Notes under the pieces: generated by a model
What the model saw: only the letters and a program-made list of their open reading frames with translations
Databases searched by the model: none
Told to the model about the DNA's origin: nothing
Program-made: the position numbers and the translations under genes
Part shown: positions 59,460 through 64,000 of the stretch, piece after piece
Layout: every line of letters starts with the position of its first letter
How positions within the stretch are numbered: the first letter of the stretch is position 1
NCBI RefSeq assembly: GCF_000526995.1
Contig: NZ_AZUI01000001.1
Coordinates: 310,001-374,000 of the forward strand
DNA from: Lacrimispora indolis DSM 755
GTDB lineage: Bacteria; Bacillota; Clostridia; Lachnospirales; Lachnospiraceae
Direction: 5' to 3'
Length of the DNA stretch: 64,000 bases

Positions 59460-60340
59460 GACTCCTCCTTTCTTCTTCCAACCAGCCTGCTGAGCAAAAT
59501 CAGTCCTAAACTCAGAATCAGGATTCCAATAGCCGCCGTACTGCCGTAGCCGTAACGCATGCGGTTCATGGAAACATTATACGCATACAGGGCTACTACC
59601 TCCGAGCTGGTCCCAGGACCCCCGCCTGTCATTACAAAAATCTGGTCAAAGGTCTTCATATTACCGGATATGCAAAGCATAATGGTCACCATCAGCGTGT
59701 TTTTGATGAGAGGCACTACAATGTACTTAGACTTTTTCCATCCGGTAGCCCCGTCTAATTCCGCAACCTCCAGAACGCTCTGGTCGATGCCCTGGATCGC
59801 TGCCAGCAGAATGATCAAGTAGTATCCGATAAACTGCCAGACCTTTGGAATCGCCAGGGAGCCGATCACAATATCCGGATCATCCAGCCACAGCTGTATG
59901 AAATTTCCAAGTCCCGCAGCACGCATCATGGTATTCACAATGCCGTATTGGGAGTTGTACATGATCCTCCATAAAAATCCCACCACAACAGCCGATAATA
60001 CTACCGGGAAAAAGATAACCGTCCTATGGAAATTTTTAAATTTTAAAATCCTGGACTGGAGAAGCATGGCAATGAGAAAGGCAATCCCGATCTGCCCCAG
60101 TACCGTCCAGAAGATAAAGGTCAGGTTATTTTTAAATGCGCTCCAAAATGCCCTGTCCTGTACCAGCTCCACATAATTCTGAACCCCGACAAACCGTTTC
60201 ACCGGACCTCCATCCCAGTCAAAGAAGCTGTTATAAACTGCCACAAACAATGGTGCGATGCAGCAGAGTATAAAGACAGCCAGTCCAGGAGCAAGCAAAC
60301 CATAGATCACTATGTTTTTGGGTCTTAATGCCTTACTCAT
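59456..60340 (-). CDS. Carbohydrate ABC transporter permease (MalF type)
   Basis: The 294-residue membrane protein has six helices and an EAA-type loop (LEVAELDGATGWKKSKYIVVPLI), typical of MalF/UgpA-like sugar permeases. It lies 10 bases after the binding-protein gene and overlaps the second permease gene by four bases. Confidence 0.92.
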   Translation of the reverse strand: MSKALRPKNIVIYGLLAPGLAVFILCCIAPLFVAVYNSFFDWDGGPVKRFVGVQNYVELVQDRAFWSAFKNNLTFIFWTVLGQIGIAFLIAMLLQSRILKFKNFHRTVIFFPVVLSAVVVGFLWRIMYNSQYGIVNTMMRAAGLGNFIQLWLDDPDIVIGSLAIPKVWQFIGYYLIILLAAIQGIDQSVLEVAELDGATGWKKSKYIVVPLIKNTLMVTIMLCISGNMKTFDQIFVMTGGGPGTSSEVVALYAYNVSMNRMRYGYGSTAAIGILILSLGLILLSRLVGRRKEES

Positions 60341-60350
60341 TTCCTGTCAC

Positions 60351-61661
60351 TCACTTTCCGCTGTTTTCATATTCCGTCTGGATCCGCTGAGCCAGCTCCT
60401 CAGGGGAAACCCTGCCGATCAGCAATTCCTGTAGCCCGCTTTGCATCACATCGATCACGCCTGAATTCAGCTGATGATCATAAACAGGAATAAATGGTCT
60501 GTCCTTTGCAAATACATCAAACTTTGCAGCTACGGTCTTTTCGATCTTAACTTCTTCTCCCGGCTTCACAGCAGTCAAAGTTCCTTCTTCAATGGCAGCC
60601 GTACCGTATTCCGGCCCTGTCATTGCCTTTAAGATCTCAATGACTACCGCCTTTTTCTCTTCCGGAATCTTGGAATTTACCGCCAGAGCCCAGCCGGCGC
60701 CTCCGGTGATTGTCTCAGGATTGCCCTTTCCTCCGTCTACCATGGGAAGAGCCGCCATTTCCGTTACATTTTTCACTTCTTCCGGGCAGTTCTCATCAAA
60801 GTTCGCAATGGCCCAGCTGCCGTCAATGGTAATAGCCGCTTTTCCATTCATATATAACTGTCTCTGCTGGGCGCCGTCAATGCTGTTTACATCTTCATTA
60901 AATGCCCCGGCTTCGGCCAGATCACTTAAAGCCTGTAAGGACTGCACAAACTCCGGATCTGTAAACTTCGCTCCGCTGCGGTCACGAATGCTCTGATACC
61001 ACTCGTCTCCCGTACACCGGTTGCCCAGGGTGCTCATGATAACGGATTCCGCATTCCATTTCTCCTTATTTCCAAGTACGATAGGCGTCACCCCGATTTC
61101 CTTAAGTTTTGGAACGATCTCCAAGAGCTCAGACCATGTTTTCGGAAACTCCTGGACCCCTGCCTGTTTCAATAAGTCCGTATTGTAAAATACACAGGTA
61201 TTTGTCACCTGAAACGGTACAGCATAGATGTTCTCTCCAATTGTAAAGTTGGAAAATACTCCCTCCTTAAAATTATCCTTCCATGCCGGATCACCGTTTA
61301 AAGCCTCATTTAAAGAATATACTTTCCCATTTTCCACAAATGACTCCGCCATCTGCCCCTTGATCATAAAGATGTCAGGCAGTTCTTCCCCTGCGGCCAG
61401 GGTCTGCACCTTTGTTGCCAGATCAGCGTTGGAAACCGATTCTTCATCAATGGTCACATTGGGATGCTCTGCTAAGTACTTATCCAGCAACGGCTTCATC
61501 GCCTTTGTGACCCCTTCCCCTGGTATAAAAAAATCCAGCATGGAAATCTCCACTTTCTGACCTGCTGCCTCCGGCGCTTTCTGCCCGCACCCTGTCAATG
61601 TAACCCCCATGATCCCGGCACAGGCCAGGCTGGCCAGCCGCATCCAAATTTTGTTTCTCAT
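60351..61661 (-). CDS. Extracellular sugar-binding lipoprotein
   Basis: The 436-residue protein has a lipoprotein signal (lipobox GVTLTGC, Cys lipidated) followed by a type 1 solute-binding fold (LAAGEELPDIFMIKGQMAE, PKTWSELLEIVPKLKEIGVTPI, WALAVNSKIPEEKKAV). It captures an oligosaccharide for the two permeases. The ATG at 61661 is preceded by GGAGG at nine bases; a longer frame to 61682 would add seven residues before the signal peptide. It is the first gene of the sugar operon. Confidence 0.92.
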   Translation of the reverse strand: MRNKIWMRLASLACAGIMGVTLTGCGQKAPEAAGQKVEISMLDFFIPGEGVTKAMKPLLDKYLAEHPNVTIDEESVSNADLATKVQTLAAGEELPDIFMIKGQMAESFVENGKVYSLNEALNGDPAWKDNFKEGVFSNFTIGENIYAVPFQVTNTCVFYNTDLLKQAGVQEFPKTWSELLEIVPKLKEIGVTPIVLGNKEKWNAESVIMSTLGNRCTGDEWYQSIRDRSGAKFTDPEFVQSLQALSDLAEAGAFNEDVNSIDGAQQRQLYMNGKAAITIDGSWAIANFDENCPEEVKNVTEMAALPMVDGGKGNPETITGGAGWALAVNSKIPEEKKAVVIEILKAMTGPEYGTAAIEEGTLTAVKPGEEVKIEKTVAAKFDVFAKDRPFIPVYDHQLNSGVIDVMQSGLQELLIGRVSPEELAQRIQTEYENSGK

Positions 61662-61710
61662 AAGAATGATCCTCCTTTTCACTTAGAACCTGTTTCGTTC
61701 ACTTATGGAG

Positions 61711-61774
61711 ATTATAACAAGCCCCCGGAAATGTTTTAAGGGGACGTATCTATTAAAAAGTTTGAAATTCTACA
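61711..61774 (-). promoter_or_regulatory. Promoter region of the sugar ABC operon
   Basis: A TATAAT -10 for the minus strand lies at 61711-61716, with only a weak -35 (TTAAAA, 61734-61739). The TGTAGAATTTCAAAC motif at 61760-61774 is just upstream. A weak -35 with an upstream repeat fits activation by the YesN regulator of this operon. Confidence 0.5.
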
Positions 61775-61797
61775 CATTCAGGGTTCCAAAGCGGAGC

Positions 61798-61846
61798 GTT
61801 TTTATTTTACCGGAAAGTCCAGAGAACCTTCCTGTAAAATAAAAAA
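61798..61846. repeat. 13-base perfect inverted repeat between divergent roles
   Basis: GTTTTTATTTTAC (61798-61810) and GTAAAATAAAAAC (61834-61846) are perfect inverted repeats, and inner GGAA/TTCC bases extend the stem. It sits between the sugar operon promoter and the terminator of the TDT gene. It may be part of a compound terminator. Confidence 0.45.
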
Positions 61847-61850
61847 CAGG

Positions 61851-61908
61851 GGTGCCGCTGAATCAATGCCATTAAGTTTTAACCTAACGGCATTGATTCA
61901 GCAACACC
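61851..61908 (-). terminator. Terminator of the TDT transporter gene
   Basis: A long stem with GCTGAATCAATGCC (61857-61870) and GGCATTGATTCAGC (61889-61902), extended by GGTG/CACC, is followed on the minus strand by CTGTTTTTTATTTTAC. It ends the operon of the TDT transporter gene. Confidence 0.8.
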
Positions 61909-61929
61909 CTCTTACTATAAGTACTCTTA

Positions 61930-62835
61930 TTATCTGCTGAATAAAAACTTCATATACCTGATGAATACATAGACCACCAGACAGACTGCAATCACGGTTT
62001 CAACAAGGACCACTGCCGGTAAAAATCCCACGGCATATCCCATCTTTCCCAGGAACGCCGTTGACATCTTCATTGCAATGGCGCTGATCACCACCGGAAA
62101 TGTAAAAGCCGCGTAGCTTGGATAAAAAGGCAGGACAAGGAATCTTGGCAGACGGATCAGCACGGCCACATATAATACACAGGCTAATACCATGAGCAGA
62201 AGAACCATTGTCATTGATTTTGTTTCGGCGGACTGAAGGTATCCAGCCAGACAAAGGCTCACCGGAGCCGTATAGATACAAAACAGCGGCCTTGCCGGTT
62301 CTGCGATGTCCCTGTGTTTTACGTACCGGACCGTCACAAGAACAAGTAATATCAGGCACGAGATCAAGCCAAACCAGAAAATGACCATTCCCAGCTTTGT
62401 TTGCCCAAAGGCAGGAGCCGTTACGCTGGCCGTTACAATTCCCACATAAACAATATAATAGCTGGCAAATACGGCTTTCATATTCAGCTTATAAAGAAAA
62501 CGCGCGGTAAAATACACGATGAGAAGAACGTGCAGGGCAATGCCAAAATACCAGATACAGACCGCACCGCCGCCGATAAAAGGCTTGGCATAGGCTGACA
62601 GAAGAATCACCGCCATGGAAAAGGTCCCGGATACGCTTGCCATCACCGGGTTTTTCATATCTTCCTTTACCATATCAAAATGAAAAATGCATTTACACAA
62701 AAACAAAATTGCCAATATAGCGGAGATGCTTCCGCATACCAGACGGATGGATTCTGAATAGGTTTGAAGGAGATTTCCCAGGGCAGCAAACCCAAGAGAA
62801 AGCCCTGCCATTGGAACCGGAATTTTTTTAATCAT
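61930..62835 (-). CDS. TDT-family (tellurite resistance/dicarboxylate) transporter
   Basis: The 301-residue protein has about ten membrane helices and begins MIKKIPVPMAGLSLGFAALGNLL, the start expected for the TDT/SLAC1-related family. Members transport organic or inorganic anions such as sulfite or malate. The ATG at 62835 (GGAGGG ahead) overlaps the 3' end of the C_GCAxxG_C_C gene, so the two are coupled. The anion is unknown. Confidence 0.87.
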   Translation of the reverse strand: MIKKIPVPMAGLSLGFAALGNLLQTYSESIRLVCGSISAILAILFLCKCIFHFDMVKEDMKNPVMASVSGTFSMAVILLSAYAKPFIGGGAVCIWYFGIALHVLLIVYFTARFLYKLNMKAVFASYYIVYVGIVTASVTAPAFGQTKLGMVIFWFGLISCLILLVLVTVRYVKHRDIAEPARPLFCIYTAPVSLCLAGYLQSAETKSMTMVLLLMVLACVLYVAVLIRLPRFLVLPFYPSYAAFTFPVVISAIAMKMSTAFLGKMGYAVGFLPAVVLVETVIAVCLVVYVFIRYMKFLFSR

Positions 62836-63328
62836 TGCATCCCTCCGCAGGCACCAGTTCATCGGTATTGGTAAGACCGTACTCCCGCACCACGATCTCA
62901 GCCACCTTTTTGGCTACCAGTCCTGTAAAATGAATGCACTGTTCCTTGTGCTCCCCTTTTCCCATATCAAACTCTTTGGTCAGGATCCGGCAGCATAAGG
63001 CATTCTTCCCGTTGTTTTCCTTAAACCAGTCATGAAGCTCCTTTGACACTTCTAAATTCTTCTCTACCTTAGGATCTCCCTGCTTTGTCCGTCCAAAGAA
63101 TATGCCAAGGGCCATTACTCCTCCTGATACCGCTCCGCACAGGCACTTGGAACGGCCGATTCCTACAGGAAAGCCGGAAGCCATGGCTATGACTTCTTCT
63201 GGTATATCCAATTCAAAATTTGATCTCATAGAGCTTACAACCGCCTCTGAGCAAAAAAATCCTCCACGAAACAGATCTTCCGCATCATCCCCAATTTTCT
63301 TTATACTAACTGCCTGTTTCACATTCAT
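62828..63328 (-). CDS. C_GCAxxG_C_C family protein
   Basis: The 166-residue protein has the family cysteine pattern: FFCSEAVVSS, then CLCGAVSGGVMALG, a CC pair and a late CIHFTG. Proteins of this family are probably redox or metal proteins, with no assigned reaction. GGAGG lies nine bases before the ATG. It precedes a TDT-family transporter gene, with coupled overlap, and a LysR-type box lies upstream. Confidence 0.87.
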   Translation of the reverse strand: MNVKQAVSIKKIGDDAEDLFRGGFFCSEAVVSSMRSNFELDIPEEVIAMASGFPVGIGRSKCLCGAVSGGVMALGIFFGRTKQGDPKVEKNLEVSKELHDWFKENNGKNALCCRILTKEFDMGKGEHKEQCIHFTGLVAKKVAEIVVREYGLTNTDELVPAEGCND

Positions 63329-63363
63329 CTCATGTATCCTCCTGCATGTTTATTGATAATTCT

Positions 63364-63428
63364 ATTCTATTAAGATTTAAGGCCTACGTCCAATTCATAA
63401 ATTCTATAAATAAGCTATACTTATAGAA
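63364..63428 (-). promoter_or_regulatory. Promoter and LysR-type box of the C_GCAxxG / TDT operon
   Basis: TTGGAC (63388-63393) and TAGAAT (63364-63369) on the minus strand are 18 bases apart. Immediately upstream lies TTCTATAA (63402-63409) paired with TTATAGAA (63421-63428), an inverted repeat with an 11-base spacer, typical of LysR-type operators. No LysR gene is inside the window. Confidence 0.55.
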
Positions 63429-63473
63429 ATTATCTATCACCTGCAGTCAGGAAATGAAAATTTTTCCAAATTT

Positions 63474-64000
63474 CTATATGGATTGTCCGTTTTCCGGACC
63501 CGGCACATACTCAAAGCTCACGTGATCACTTGTTAAATCAAATATCAGCTCCTCCTTTTTATACAGCAAAAACCTGGCCAGCAATAAATGCTCCTCTTTT
63601 ATGGAACGCACCATCTTTCCCTGATCAGGAGCCAAAAGCTTATGGGAAAACCTGGCAGCTTTCTTTCTGTTCCTGTTTGATAAAAATATCTTAAAGGAAT
63701 ACTCCCCCTGCCTTAATATGACTGCTGTTTCCCTTTTGCATACCACCTTTACTCCCAGATAAGTGGCAAAGCGGTATTCTCTGCCCTTATGCTGGATGAC
63801 GCAGATACAGCCCTGAAAGCTGTATCCGATAAAAGGAATATGGGCAATGGAAACCATGACCGATGCTTCTTCCTTAAACCGGTTGCATTGAAGCCATAAA
63901 TAATCTCTGGGAAAAGATCTTCCCCGGTCTCCCTCAATATACCCCCTTTCTCCAGTAAAATCCAGAACCTTTCCATTGACCCTCAAGCTTCCCATCAGGC
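63474..64000 (-). CDS. Tocopherol cyclase-like family protein, cut by the window edge
   Basis: The visible part contains the pattern GYIEGDRGRSFPRDYLWLQC, FIGYSFQGCICVI and GEYSFKIFLS, matching the tocopherol_cycl (PF14249-type) family, whose bacterial members have no known substrate. The reading frame is open at the right edge, so the 5' part of the gene probably lies beyond position 64000; an in-frame ATG at 63995 exists but gives an implausibly short protein. It is independent of the C_GCAxxG operon. Confidence 0.75.
   Translation of the reverse strand, partial: LMGSLRVNGKVLDFTGERGYIEGDRGRSFPRDYLWLQCNRFKEEASVMVSIAHIPFIGYSFQGCICVIQHKGREYRFATYLGVKVVCKRETAVILRQGEYSFKIFLSNRNRKKAARFSHKLLAPDQGKMVRSIKEEHLLLARFLLYKKEELIFDLTSDHVSFEYVPGPENGQSI

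Overview
The window is about 64 kb of chromosome from a Gram-positive, low-to-mid GC anaerobic clostridium, most likely a member of the Lachnospiraceae. This is inferred from the strong AGGAGG-type ribosome binding sites, frequent ATGA start/stop couplings, class B sortases, an ECF transporter, YesM/YesN sugar regulation, and a C_GCAxxG_C_C protein. No rRNA, tRNA, CRISPR array, insertion sequence or phage gene was seen.

Region 1 (about 400-13550) is a surface-appendage locus on the minus strand. An Rrf2-type regulator comes first, then a signal peptidase, a 1.1-kDa-residue-class beta-helix surface protein, a second signal peptidase lacking the usual catalytic lysine, two pilin-like proteins, two class B sortases, a DivIVA-like coiled coil and a secreted protein. 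A divergent LytTR response regulator and GHKL histidine kinase sit beside it. Downstream lies a broken collagen-like gene (13685-14140).

Region 2 (14300-18200) is mostly housekeeping: an endonuclease Q / endonuclease III / LURP-one operon, a WYL regulator and a small protein, followed by a frameshifted secreted-protein remnant.

Region 3 (18520-43420) is the most striking part: a roughly 25-kb nonribosomal peptide cluster that looks like a thiazoline metallophore pathway related in composition to yersiniabactin, pyochelin and equibactin. Transcription runs leftward from a TTGACA/TAAAAT promoter at 41814-41842. The order is two YbtP/YbtQ-like half ABC transporters (the second frameshifted at its 3' end), a type II thioesterase, an ECF transporter (S, T and double-ATPase), a saccharopine-dehydrogenase-like reductase, a TubC-Cy-A-PCP synthetase, a second type II thioesterase with a Cys nucleophile, an aryl-AMP ligase, an ArCP-Cy-A-PCP-Cy-A(MT)-PCP synthetase, and a PCP-reductase release protein. 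A TetR regulator and a divergent Sfp-type phosphopantetheinyl transferase lie just upstream. All three A domains carry cysteine-like codes next to Cy domains, so the inferred product is an aryl-capped chain of up to three thiazoline rings released as an aldehyde or alcohol. A GTTAG-N6-CTAAC inverted repeat occurs both after the operon promoter and before the biosynthetic genes.

Region 4 (43600-51540) holds assorted genes: a DUF5684 membrane protein, a 31-residue membrane peptide, a secreted cell-wall-binding-like protein, a GyrI-like protein, an MFS transporter with divergent AraC regulator, a TfoX C-terminal protein, mannose-6-phosphate isomerase and a GH1 glycosidase. A type I toxin-antitoxin pair, with a 27-residue holin-like toxin and a convergent antisense RNA, lies at 51700-51960.

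Region 5 (52044-61661) is a sugar-utilisation operon: solute-binding lipoprotein, two permeases, YesM kinase, YesN regulator, GH42-like glycosidase and ROK kinase. TGTAGAAT-type repeats lie ahead of both the transporter and the glycosidase genes. Region 6 (61800-64000) has a TDT-family transporter, a C_GCAxxG_C_C protein with an upstream LysR-type box, and a tocopherol-cyclase-like gene cut by the window edge.
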